A stretch of 7,107 nucleotides of DNA from a bacterium (GCA_021163545.1 JAGGTU010000017.1:1-7107), one strand, 5' to 3'; counted from the first letter of the stretch, positions 1 to 5,345 are shown. Notes: generated from the sequence alone by a model not told the origin. A program made the numbers and translations.

Positions 1-275
1 ATTGTTTTTTGATTGACTGCAATTGTGGGAGATAGATTTACAATTTTTTCAGCATCTGGTTTTTTTAATCCTCCCAAAAATTGCCTTGCATAGGCGGATA
101 AACTTTCTAAATATCTTCTTTGTCCTTCTGCATAAATGGTGTCAAATGCTAAAGATGATTTCCCTGAGCCAGAAATACCACAAATTACCACCAACTTATT
201 TTTTGGGATTTTTAGGCTAATATTTTTAAGATTGTGAACTTTTACTCCCCGAAGTTCAATAAAATCTTTTTCCAT
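1..275 (-). CDS. uvrA: UvrA, excinuclease ABC subunit A (5' part only)
   Basis: UvrA is the damage-sensing ATPase of nucleotide excision repair. It loads UvrB onto damaged DNA and then leaves. The first 91 codons are visible; the gene runs off the left edge. The translation begins MEKDFIELRGVKVHNLKNI and carries the first Walker A motif GISGSGKS at residues 33-40. It is followed by the very conserved family stretch LAFDTIYAEGQRRY and then SLSAYARQFL, so identity is near certain. The ATG at 275-273 is chosen because the product then starts where UvrA proteins usually do. A G-rich Shine-Dalgarno sequence (GGTGGGGG, 292-285 on the minus strand) ends 9 nt before it. The alternative ATG five bases upstream meets a stop after seven codons. 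The gene is divergent from uvrC, with a structured leader between them. Zinc fingers and the second ATPase domain lie outside the window. Confidence 0.97.
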   Translation of the reverse strand, partial: MEKDFIELRGVKVHNLKNISLKIPKNKLVVICGISGSGKSSLAFDTIYAEGQRRYLESLSAYARQFLGGLKKPDAEKIVNLSPTIAVNQKT

Positions 276-284
276 ACATCTCTT

Positions 285-343
285 CCCCCACCTTTATCCT
301 CTCCCTCTCCATTGGGGAGGGGATGATTTAGGAGGGGGCGGGG
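285..343 (-). promoter_or_regulatory. Structured G/C-rich leader of uvrA that could hide its ribosome binding site
   Basis: On the minus strand this is an imperfect inverted repeat. A C-rich arm (CCCCGCC, 343-337) can pair with GGTGGGG (292-286) over seven base pairs including one G-U. The inner parts, roughly 335-313 and 308-294, are also broadly complementary. The second arm contains the Shine-Dalgarno sequence of uvrA. With the predicted promoter just upstream, the whole repeat would lie in a 5' leader of about 80 nt. Visible: the repeat and its overlap with the ribosome binding site. Inferred: control of translation. It could instead be a degenerate intergenic repeat with no role. Confidence 0.45.
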
Positions 344-361
344 TTTAAATTTAAATCATTT

Positions 362-390
362 ATTATACCTTAATTTGTCAAATTTTTGAA
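362..390 (-). promoter_or_regulatory. Candidate sigma-70-type promoter for uvrA
   Basis: Read on the minus strand, a perfect -10 box TATAAT (367-362) is preceded after 17 bp by TTCAAA (390-385), a 4/6 match to the -35 consensus. A perfect TTGACA (381-376) is also present, but only 8 bp from the -10, so it cannot pair with it. Transcription would start near 355 and give a leader of about 80 nt before the uvrA ATG. The position and the perfect -10 support it; the -35 is weak. Confidence 0.5.
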
Positions 391-422
391 GGGTAATAGC
401 TTTATCGTGGGTTGTATTTATA

Positions 423-459
423 GAAAAAGAAAAAACCGACCAGCTTCAGCTGGCCGGTT
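423..459 (-). terminator. Intrinsic terminator reading leftward, upstream of uvrA
   Basis: Arms 434-444 and 449-459 form an 11-bp stem with a 4-nt loop. On the minus strand the single non-Watson-Crick position is a G-U pair and the stem is followed by a T-rich tract (TTTTTTCTTTTTC). On the plus strand that position is an A-C mismatch and the A-tract lies on the wrong side. The terminator therefore works leftward. It lies just upstream of the uvrA promoter and could insulate it. No convincing minus-strand gene ends here, so what it terminates is unclear. Confidence 0.75.
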
Positions 460-481
460 CACTTGGTAACGCCCGCTGTAT

Positions 482-496
482 CGAGAACAGTTCTCG
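482..496. repeat. Short perfect inverted repeat upstream of uvrC
   Basis: CGAGAAC and GTTCTCG are separated by a single A, giving a 15-bp odd palindrome 25 bp before the candidate uvrC -35 box. The GAAC/GTTC half sites recall LexA operators of Gram-positive type, but those need a 4-bp spacer. It may be an operator for another regulator or part of a structured RNA on the minus strand ahead of the terminator at 423-459. Confidence 0.4.
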
Positions 497-520
497 TTCC
501 ATTGTTAATAGAGATGAGTT

Positions 521-550
521 TTGTTAGTGAATTATTTGAGATTTTATGAT
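521..550 (+). promoter_or_regulatory. Candidate promoter for uvrC
   Basis: TTGTTA (521-526, 4/6 match) and TATGAT (545-550, 5/6 match) are separated by 18 bp. The start of transcription would be near 557, leaving only about 11 nt before the uvrC ATG. There is no clear Shine-Dalgarno sequence, only AAAAGA, so the transcript would be almost leaderless. In an AT-rich gap such matches also arise by chance. Confidence 0.4.
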
Positions 551-567
551 AAGCTTTTAAAAGAAAT

Positions 568-1656
568 ATGAAACAGGAATTAAAAGAGAAAATTGAAAAA
601 TTGCCAGATAGGCCCGGCGTTTACATTTTCAAAGATGAAAATGAGAATATTCTTTATATTGGCAAGGCAAAGGATATCAAAAAGAGAGTTAAACAACATT
701 TTCAAAGACAACAGAAATGGATTTGGGATTTTCTTGATGATATTGCTGATGTTGAAGTCTTAGAGTGTGAAAACGAAAAAGAAGCAATGCTTTTGGAAGC
801 AGAGCTTATTAAAAGATATCAGCCAAAATTTAATATTGAATGGAAAGACGATAAAAATTACTTTTTTGTAGGAATTACAAAAGAAGATTTTCCCAGGGTT
901 TTTTGGACACACCAGACAAAATTCAAAAGTCAAAAGTCAAAAGTCAAATCTGAACTATCTACTACTCACTATTCACTACTCACTGATTATTTTGGGCCGT
1001 TTGTGAAAGGGGCGGAGTTAAAAAGGTTTTTGGCGGAAATAAGGAAAATTTTACCCTTTAGAACTTGTAAGGATTTGCCAAAGAAACCTTGTCTTTATTA
1101 TCATCTTGGAGTTTGTCTTGCGCCCTGTAAAAACAAAAGGCAAAAGAAAAAATACCAAAAAATGATAGAAACCCTAAAAGTTTTGCTTAAAATTTATCTT
1201 CAGGAGAACATACGAATTGAAGGGTACGATATCTCGAATATCTCAGGAAGTTTGGCAGTTGGGTCAATGGTTGCTTTTGAAAAAGGAAAACCAAAAAAAT
1301 CGGATTATAGAAGGTTTAGAATAAAAAGAGTTAAAGGGCAAAATGATGTAAAATCTCTGCGAGAAGTACTTTCAAGAAGAATGAAACATATTGAATGGGA
1401 TATGGCAGATTTGATTTTGCTGGACGGGGGGAAAGGTCAGCTAAAGGCGGCAAACAAAATTGATATTCCAACAATTTCGCTTGCAAAAAAGGGTAAGCAC
1501 TCTGGTAAATTATATTCTCGCTTTTCAAAAAACTTTGCTCTCCTTGACGAACTGCCCGAAGAGTTTAAAAATCTTCTTCTGAAGGTAAGAGATGAAGCTC
1601 ATCGGTTCGCAATAAGCTATCATAAATTAAGAAGGAGAAAGATGTTGAAAATATAA
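568..1656 (+). CDS. uvrC: Compact UvrC, excinuclease ABC subunit C lacking UVR and HhH domains
   Basis: UvrC makes the two DNA cuts of nucleotide excision repair after UvrB marks the lesion. The N-terminal GIY-YIG nuclease (about 12-90) is intact: G17-V-Y19, Y30-I-G32-K33, R40 and the metal-binding E77. Four cysteines (C167, C175, C183, C187) match the family's FRTC...PCL...APC pattern, reported to bind a [4Fe-4S] cluster. The C-terminal RNase H-like nuclease has its DDH set: D221 in GYDIS, D286 in LLDGGKG and H345 in RDEAHRFAIS. Most UvrC proteins are about 600 residues; this has 362. Only about 27 residues separate the last cysteine from the second nuclease, so the UVR motif and linker are absent, and the protein stops soon after the RNase H fold, so both helix-hairpin-helix motifs are absent. 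Residues 118-139 are encoded by heptamer repeats. No frameshift is visible, so this is a short but probably working form. The start matches the family N-terminus. Confidence 0.95.
   Translation: MKQELKEKIEKLPDRPGVYIFKDENENILYIGKAKDIKKRVKQHFQRQQKWIWDFLDDIADVEVLECENEKEAMLLEAELIKRYQPKFNIEWKDDKNYFFVGITKEDFPRVFWTHQTKFKSQKSKVKSELSTTHYSLLTDYFGPFVKGAELKRFLAEIRKILPFRTCKDLPKKPCLYYHLGVCLAPCKNKRQKKKYQKMIETLKVLLKIYLQENIRIEGYDISNISGSLAVGSMVAFEKGKPKKSDYRRFRIKRVKGQNDVKSLREVLSRRMKHIEWDMADLILLDGGKGQLKAANKIDIPTISLAKKGKHSGKLYSRFSKNFALLDELPEEFKNLLLKVRDEAHRFAISYHKLRRRKMLKI
923..948 (+). repeat. Heptamer tandem array TCAAAAG inside uvrC
   Basis: Three full copies of TCAAAAG (923-929, 930-936, 937-943) are followed by a partial copy to 948. 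The array lies in frame within uvrC, coding residues of the type KSQKSKVKS between the GIY-YIG domain and the conserved YFGPF segment. Family members normally have a short linker here. Seven bases is not a multiple of three, so gain or loss of one unit would shift the frame. Similar heptamer arrays are known as short tandemly repeated repetitive sequences in cyanobacteria; a relation is not shown. Confidence 0.85.
954..984 (+). repeat. Second heptamer array ACTAYTC inside uvrC
   Basis: Four units (ACTATCT, ACTACTC, ACTATTC, ACTACTC) run from 954 to 981, plus a trailing ACT. The unit differs from the array at 923-948 but has the same 7-nt period and begins 5 bp after it. It codes for serine-, threonine- and histidine-rich residues just before YFGPF in UvrC. 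Two different heptamer families side by side suggest one inserted block of about 60 bp rather than local slippage in an old linker. Confidence 0.8.
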
Positions 1657-1680
1657 AGAGAGGAGATTAATCTCCTCTCT
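1657..1680. terminator. Bidirectional terminator between uvrC and the small membrane gene
   Basis: A perfect 24-bp palindrome (each arm AGAGAGGAGATT or its complement) begins at the base after the uvrC stop. On the minus strand it is followed by TTATATTTT, a fair U-rich tail; on the plus strand only by TT and then C residues, so it should work best leftward, for the small gene. The TAA stop of the minus-strand gene (1669-1667) lies at the centre of the palindrome, so a ribosome at the stop codon would cover the hairpin. Confidence 0.75.
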
Positions 1681-1852
1681 TCCCCCTGTGCCGGATCACA
1701 CGAAGCCAGAAGATATAAGCCCAGAGATTCAAAAACAGAAGAGAGCAAAAGAAAAAGATGGCTGCCTGTGAGTTTTGTCCTGAAAAAAACTTTTCAAGTC
1801 CTGCAATTAAGAATCCTACAAATGCCAAGCAACCTAGAATAATGCCTAACAT
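1667..1852 (-). CDS. Small two-helix membrane protein, unknown function
   Basis: I do not recognise this 61-residue protein. It begins MLGIILGCLAFVGFLIAGLE and has two hydrophobic segments, about 2-18 and 31-51, joined by a short polar turn (FFSGQNSQ). The tail RVIRHRGKRGD is strongly basic, so by the positive-inside rule both ends should be in the cytoplasm. The ATG at 1852-1850 is preferred because the strong Shine-Dalgarno sequence AAAGGGGGTGA ends 5 nt before it and its G-run lies 8 nt before it. A GTG three codons upstream overlaps that sequence and is less likely. A good promoter lies upstream and the stop falls inside a terminator palindrome. These signals, all on the minus strand, support a real gene rather than a chance frame. 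It converges on uvrC and diverges from uvrB. A role linked to repair is only suggested by position. Confidence 0.75.
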   Translation of the reverse strand: MLGIILGCLAFVGFLIAGLEKFFSGQNSQAAIFFFCSLLFLNLWAYIFWLRVIRHRGKRGD

Positions 1853-1864
1853 CTTATTCACCCC

Positions 1865-1885
1865 CTTTTAAAGATACTTTAAAAG
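1865..1885. promoter_or_regulatory. Inverted repeat over the small gene's start region, possible operator
   Basis: CTTTTAAAG and CTTTAAAAG form a perfect 9-bp inverted repeat around ATA. It covers the predicted transcription start of the small gene, touches its -10 box and abuts the C-run that is its Shine-Dalgarno sequence on the other strand. It also lies where a uvrB promoter should be. It could be a shared operator between the two divergent genes. A related palindrome, CTTTTAAAAG (554-563), lies just before uvrC. AT-rich sequence makes chance occurrence possible. Confidence 0.4.
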
Positions 1886-1912
1886 CATACAAGAAAACTT
1901 CTAAAAAGTCAA
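1884..1912 (-). promoter_or_regulatory. Promoter of the small membrane protein gene
   Basis: On the minus strand TTGACT (1912-1907, 5/6 match) is followed after exactly 17 bp by TATGCT (1889-1884, 4/6 match). Transcription would start near 1877, giving a leader of about 25 nt that contains the strong Shine-Dalgarno sequence. It lies in the 65-bp gap between this gene and the divergent uvrB, whose own promoter I cannot place with confidence; the best plus-strand candidate is the weak pair TTCACC (1858) and TAAAAG (1880). Confidence 0.6.
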
Positions 1913-1917
1913 ATTTT

Positions 1918-3855
1918 ATGAGGTTTAAAGTGATATCAAAATTTAAACCAAAAGGTGATCAGCCAAAAGCAATAAAGCAGCTTGTGGAGGGTATTAAAAA
2001 AGGATACCGCTTTCAAACATTATTGGGGGTAACCGGAAGCGGGAAGACTTTTGTAATGGCAAAGGTGATTGAAAAAGTTCAATTACCCACTCTTGTAATT
2101 TCTCCTAATAAAACTTTGGCGGCGCAACTTTATGAGGAATTTAAAGCCTTCTTTCCTGAAAATGCTGTCTGCTATTTTGTTTCCTATTATGATTATTATC
2201 AACCAGAGGCATATATTCCGCAAACCGATACCTATATTGAAAAAGATGCCAAAATCAATGAAGAGATTGACAGACTCAGGCATCAAGCAGTTCAGGCTCT
2301 TTTAGCAAGAGACGATGTATTAATCGTTGCTTCAGTTTCTTGTATTTATAATCTTGGTTCTCCTGATATTTACCAAAAACTTTCACTTCATTTAAAGAAA
2401 GGGCAGAAAATCACAAGAGAAAAACTCATTGACAGGCTTTTAGATCTTCAATATGAAAGAAATGATTTTGAACTTTGGCGTGGGCGATTTAGGATAAGGC
2501 TAAACTATATTGACATTTGGACCTCAGGTGTGGATCAAATCATTCGAATTGAAAATAGCGGAGAACAAATTGAGAATATTTTTGTGGGAGAGGTTCCTTT
2601 TGGAAAATTCAAAAAAATTGAAAAAATTGAAATCTGGCCGGCGAAATTCTGGCTGACAGAAAAAGAGAGGTTAAATATTGCTTTAGCAAATATTGAGCTT
2701 GAGCTGCAAGAAAGAATGGAAGAACTTAAGAAACAAGGCAAAATACTTGAGGCAGAAAGATTAAAAAGAAGAACCGAATATGATTTGGCAATGATAAGAG
2801 AAACTGGCTGGTGTCATGGAATTGAGAACTATTCAAGACATCTTGAATTTAGAAAGAAAGGCGAACCTCCTTTTACTTTATTGGATTATTTTCCTGAAAA
2901 TTATTTAATTTTTATTGACGAATCTCATATCACCATACCACAGCTTAAAGGAATGTATGAAGGCGATCATTCGCGAAAAAAGACTTTGGTTGAATATGGG
3001 TTTAGACTGCCCTCTGCCTTTGACAATCGTCCTCTAAAATTCAATGAATTTTTAAAAAAAATAGATAAGGCAATTTTTGTATCTGCCACTCCTGCTGAAT
3101 ATGAAAGAAAGGTTTCAAAACAAATAGTTGAGTTAATAGTAAGACCAACCTATCTTTTGGATCCAACAATAGAAGTGCGTCCAACTGAAAACCAGGTAGA
3201 AGATTTAATTCAAGAAATAGAAAAAAGAAAGGAAAAAGGACAAAGAGTATTAGTTTTAACTCTAACAAAACGTTTGGCTGAAGCTTTAGCTGAGCATTTA
3301 AAGAAAAAAGGTATAAAAGCAGAGTATCTTCATTCTGAAATTAAAACTTTGATAAGACCCAGGTATTTGGCAAAGTTAAGAAAAGGAGACTACGATGTTT
3401 TGGTGGGGATAAATCTTCTAAGAGAAGGCTTGGATTTGCCAGAGGTTTCCCTAATTGCAATTTTAGATGCAGATAAAGAAAGTTTTCTGAGGGATGAGCG
3501 TTCTTTAATTCAAATCATGGGAAGAGCGGCAAGGCATTTAGAAGGACATATTATTATGTATGCCGATACAATTACAAAATCAATGAAAAAGGCTATTGAG
3601 GAAACCAAAAGGCGAAGAAAAATTCAAGAAGAATATAACAAAATTCACAAGGTCAAACCGATGCCTGTAATAAAGCCAATAAGAGAGACTTTGGCTCCAA
3701 AAGAAGAAGAGGAAGAAAAACTACCTGAGGAAGAATTTTTAAAAGAGTATTTAAGGCAACTAAAATATCAATTAGATTTAGCAAGGAGAAATCTTCAGTT
3801 TGAAAAAGCAGCCCAAATTAAGGCAAAAATTGAGAGTTTAAAAGGGAAAGTTTAA
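1918..3855 (+). CDS. uvrB: UvrB, excinuclease ABC subunit B
   Basis: UvrB is the helicase-like core of nucleotide excision repair. It takes damaged DNA from UvrA, checks the lesion by threading one strand behind a beta-hairpin, and recruits UvrC. The 645 residues are near the usual 660-670. Visible parts: Walker A GVTGSGKT (37-44), the beta-hairpin region with YYDYYQPEAY (90-99), the UvrA-binding insert, Walker B as FIDESH (332-337), VSATPAEYE (388-396), helicase motif VI RSLIQIMGRAAR (528-539) and a C-terminal UVR motif (about 606-640, QLDLARRNLQFEKAAQIK). An acidic run EEEEE precedes the UVR motif. The start MRFKVISKFKPKGDQPKAI matches the family; there is no clear Shine-Dalgarno sequence. 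The UVR motif normally binds the matching motif of UvrC, which the UvrC here lacks, so the partner contact must differ. Confidence 0.98.
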   Translation: MRFKVISKFKPKGDQPKAIKQLVEGIKKGYRFQTLLGVTGSGKTFVMAKVIEKVQLPTLVISPNKTLAAQLYEEFKAFFPENAVCYFVSYYDYYQPEAYIPQTDTYIEKDAKINEEIDRLRHQAVQALLARDDVLIVASVSCIYNLGSPDIYQKLSLHLKKGQKITREKLIDRLLDLQYERNDFELWRGRFRIRLNYIDIWTSGVDQIIRIENSGEQIENIFVGEVPFGKFKKIEKIEIWPAKFWLTEKERLNIALANIELELQERMEELKKQGKILEAERLKRRTEYDLAMIRETGWCHGIENYSRHLEFRKKGEPPFTLLDYFPENYLIFIDESHITIPQLKGMYEGDHSRKKTLVEYGFRLPSAFDNRPLKFNEFLKKIDKAIFVSATPAEYERKVSKQIVELIVRPTYLLDPTIEVRPTENQVEDLIQEIEKRKEKGQRVLVLTLTKRLAEALAEHLKKKGIKAEYLHSEIKTLIRPRYLAKLRKGDYDVLVGINLLREGLDLPEVSLIAILDADKESFLRDERSLIQIMGRAARHLEGHIIMYADTITKSMKKAIEETKRRRKIQEEYNKIHKVKPMPVIKPIRETLAPKEEEEEKLPEEEFLKEYLRQLKYQLDLARRNLQFEKAAQIKAKIESLKGKV

Positions 3856-3859
3856 AAAC

Positions 3860-3998
3860 TACAAAACAAACAGTTTCAGGGACCTCAAAGACCCGAGCGG
3901 GCACGGTTCCCCCGCTTAGCGGGGGAGAGCGAGGGTCTTTGCGAGAGTGAGCGAGCGCGCCGGGCGAGCGAACGTGCCCTGAAACTGTTTGTTTTGTA
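3860..3998. repeat. GC-rich palindromic element with 22-bp terminal inverted repeats
   Basis: Arms 3860-3881 and 3977-3998 are perfect inverted repeats of 22 bp (starting TACAAAACAAACAG). The 95 bp between them are about 69% G+C by hand count, against an AT-rich background. Nested hairpins lie inside: CAAAGACCC (3886-3894) with GGGTCTTTG (3933-3941), and CCCCCGC (3909-3915) with GCGGGGG (3919-3925). If the outer TA is a target duplication, the rest is a 135-bp miniature element with 21-bp repeats, as expected for relatives of IS630/Tc1-mariner elements. No transposase is present. Because it sits between converging genes and its arms end in T-rich sequence on both strands, it may also act as a bidirectional terminator, though a 95-nt loop is unusual for that. 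Confidence 0.6.
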
Positions 3999-4010
3999 AG
4001 AAAATGAAAA

Positions 4011-4364
4011 TCATTCAATTTCTGGGGAGCTTTTTAAGCGTTGCAGGAGTCCTTTTTTGTAAAGATTAAAAATCTCTTTCACGGTTAGACCTCTCTCTCC
4101 CTGATATACCCTCACTCCAGCTGACTCTAACAATTTAAATGCCGAGGGGTTTATATCTGACAAGAGCAAGACTCTTACTGCATTTTCAATTAAGGTTTGT
4201 GAAGCTATATCATCAGCTCCTCTTGCCATGTGAGCAGCAGGATTCTCAATGGCTTTTTCAAGCTCTCCTTTTTCATTTAGAATTATAAAATAATGGGCTC
4301 GGCTAAAGCGAGGTTCCACAAATGCATCAAGATTTGTCCCAAAAGAAGGGATACCTATTTTCAT
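4011..4364 (-). CDS. NifX/NifB-type small protein (dinitrogenase iron-molybdenum cofactor family)
   Basis: The 117-residue product looks like the Nitro_FeMo-Co domain family (Pfam PF02579), an RNase H-like fold that in nitrogen fixers carries iron-molybdenum cofactor precursors. Many members occur in organisms without nitrogenase and have no assigned role. Family traits visible: start MKIGIPSFGTNLDAFVEPRF, then SRAHYFIIL (21-29), ENPAAH (40-45), and a second half of the type IENAVRVLLLSDINPSAFKLL followed by AGVRVYQG. No cysteine is present, so any metal cluster would have to be held otherwise. It starts 15 nt after the stop of the CaCA antiporter gene and has no clear Shine-Dalgarno sequence, so it is probably the last gene of the same operon. 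Its stop is 12 nt from the palindromic element. Metal-related function is an inference from family and neighbours. Confidence 0.85.
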   Translation of the reverse strand: MKIGIPSFGTNLDAFVEPRFSRAHYFIILNEKGELEKAIENPAAHMARGADDIASQTLIENAVRVLLLSDINPSAFKLLESAGVRVYQGERGLTVKEIFNLYKKGLLQRLKSSPEIE

Positions 4365-4379
4365 ATTTTTAATTTAATT

Positions 4380-5345
4380 TTAAAGACGGAGAATTTCTAA
4401 TAAACCCTCAAGTATAAAAAAGAGCACATAAATCAAAAGTAAAATAAAACCTTCTTTTCTTGTAAGTTTATTTTTAGTAATTGAAAAAATTAAGAAGAAA
4501 ATCGCTGATAAAAACGAAAAGAGGATAGCATTAAAATAAAGGGAAAAATGAACAATTCTAAAGGGGGCAATGATAACTGCCAGTCCTAAAATAAGGCCAG
4601 AATTTACCATAACCGAACCTATCGTATCTCCAAGTAGCATCTCTTTGTGGCCAGATCTAATTGATCTTATTCCAAAAGCAATTTCTGGCAAGGAGGTACC
4701 AAGGGCTACACCCAAAATTCCAATAATAATTAAAGAAAGGCCTGATGAAAGAGCAATTTTTTCTGAGGCAAATACTATTCCTTCGGCGCTCAAAAGTAAA
4801 AGCAAAACCGAGAAAAAAAACAGTCCTAATTCTTTAAATAGCAACTTAATCTTCTCAAAGGGTTTCGCGGCAATTTTGTCAAATACTTTTGAGAATCTTC
4901 GCTGCTCTCTAATTATTTCTCTTAAATAAAAGAGAAACCCTATTAGTAAAATTACTCCATCCAGCCTTGAGAGAGATCCGTCAAGAATCAAAAGTAAAGG
5001 GAAAATTGTAAAGAAACAGGCAAAAAATCTGGCCTTCTGAAGTGTTTTTTCTCCAAAATCCAATTTCTTTGCAAAAATTGCCCCAATTCCCAAGATAAGG
5101 GTTAAAAGAATAATATTTGAACCCAGGATATTTCCTACAGCCAGTTGTGGTGAGTCAGAAATGGAGGCGGTTATTCCAACAAAAAGTTCTGGCAGGGATG
5201 AGGCAAATGCCATTAAAATTGTTGCAACAACAAACTCCCGCCAACCTAAAATTTTAGCAAGGTTGGATAAAGACTTCACAACCCACTGACCTGATTTAGC
5301 CAAGACAATACAAGATAAGATAAAAATTGAAATAAATTCTATCAT
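4380..5345 (-). CDS. CaCA-family cation antiporter (Na+/Ca2+ exchanger type)
   Basis: This 321-residue membrane protein should exchange Ca2+ (or a similar cation) for Na+ or H+ across the cytoplasmic membrane. It has about ten hydrophobic segments and the two inverted alpha-repeats of the CaCA superfamily. Repeat 1 has ASSLPE (48-53) and GNILGSN (71-77); repeat 2 has GTSLPE (216-221) and GDTIGS (239-244). The two ion-binding glutamates are E53 and E221. A basic cytoplasmic loop (about 142-171) lies between the halves. Repeat 1 reads GSNIILL where most members have Asn four residues after the Ser; here it is Leu80, while repeat 2 keeps N248. This could change ion selectivity. The start overlaps the stop of the upstream ATPase gene as ATGA, so the two are probably translationally coupled. 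The nearest named relative is the bacterial YrbG type, but I do not assign a symbol. Confidence 0.93.
   Translation of the reverse strand: MIEFISIFILSCIVLAKSGQWVVKSLSNLAKILGWREFVVATILMAFASSLPELFVGITASISDSPQLAVGNILGSNIILLTLILGIGAIFAKKLDFGEKTLQKARFFACFFTIFPLLLILDGSLSRLDGVILLIGFLFYLREIIREQRRFSKVFDKIAAKPFEKIKLLFKELGLFFFSVLLLLLSAEGIVFASEKIALSSGLSLIIIGILGVALGTSLPEIAFGIRSIRSGHKEMLLGDTIGSVMVNSGLILGLAVIIAPFRIVHFSLYFNAILFSFLSAIFFLIFSITKNKLTRKEGFILLLIYVLFFILEGLLEILRL

Noticed and set aside
23..220. Plus-strand open frame of 65 codons
   Set aside because: It is antisense to the clear UvrA coding sequence, which contains the Walker A motif.
430..480. T-box riboswitch on the minus strand
   Set aside because: A GTTACC string precedes a terminator, but the conserved T-box core TGGNACCGCG is absent and no aminoacyl-tRNA-related gene follows.
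482..496. Canonical LexA box upstream of uvrC
   Set aside because: Half sites fit but the spacer is 1 bp instead of the 4 bp needed; it is kept only as an unassigned palindrome.
923..984. CRISPR array
   Set aside because: The units are 7 bp, directly adjacent without spacers, and lie inside a coding region.
1130..1220. Frameshift or assembly deletion in uvrC that removed the UVR motif
   Set aside because: The frame stays open and conserved motifs on both sides are in the same frame; an in-frame loss of the linker explains it better, though reads should confirm.
1331..1528. Minus-strand frame of 65 codons inside uvrC
   Set aside because: It lies opposite the RNase H-like domain, which carries conserved catalytic residues; no promoter or ribosome binding site was seen.
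3818..4018. Minus-strand open frame of 66 codons across the palindromic element
   Set aside because: It overlaps the ends of uvrB and the NifX-like gene, has no family traits and is produced by the GC-rich repeat interior.
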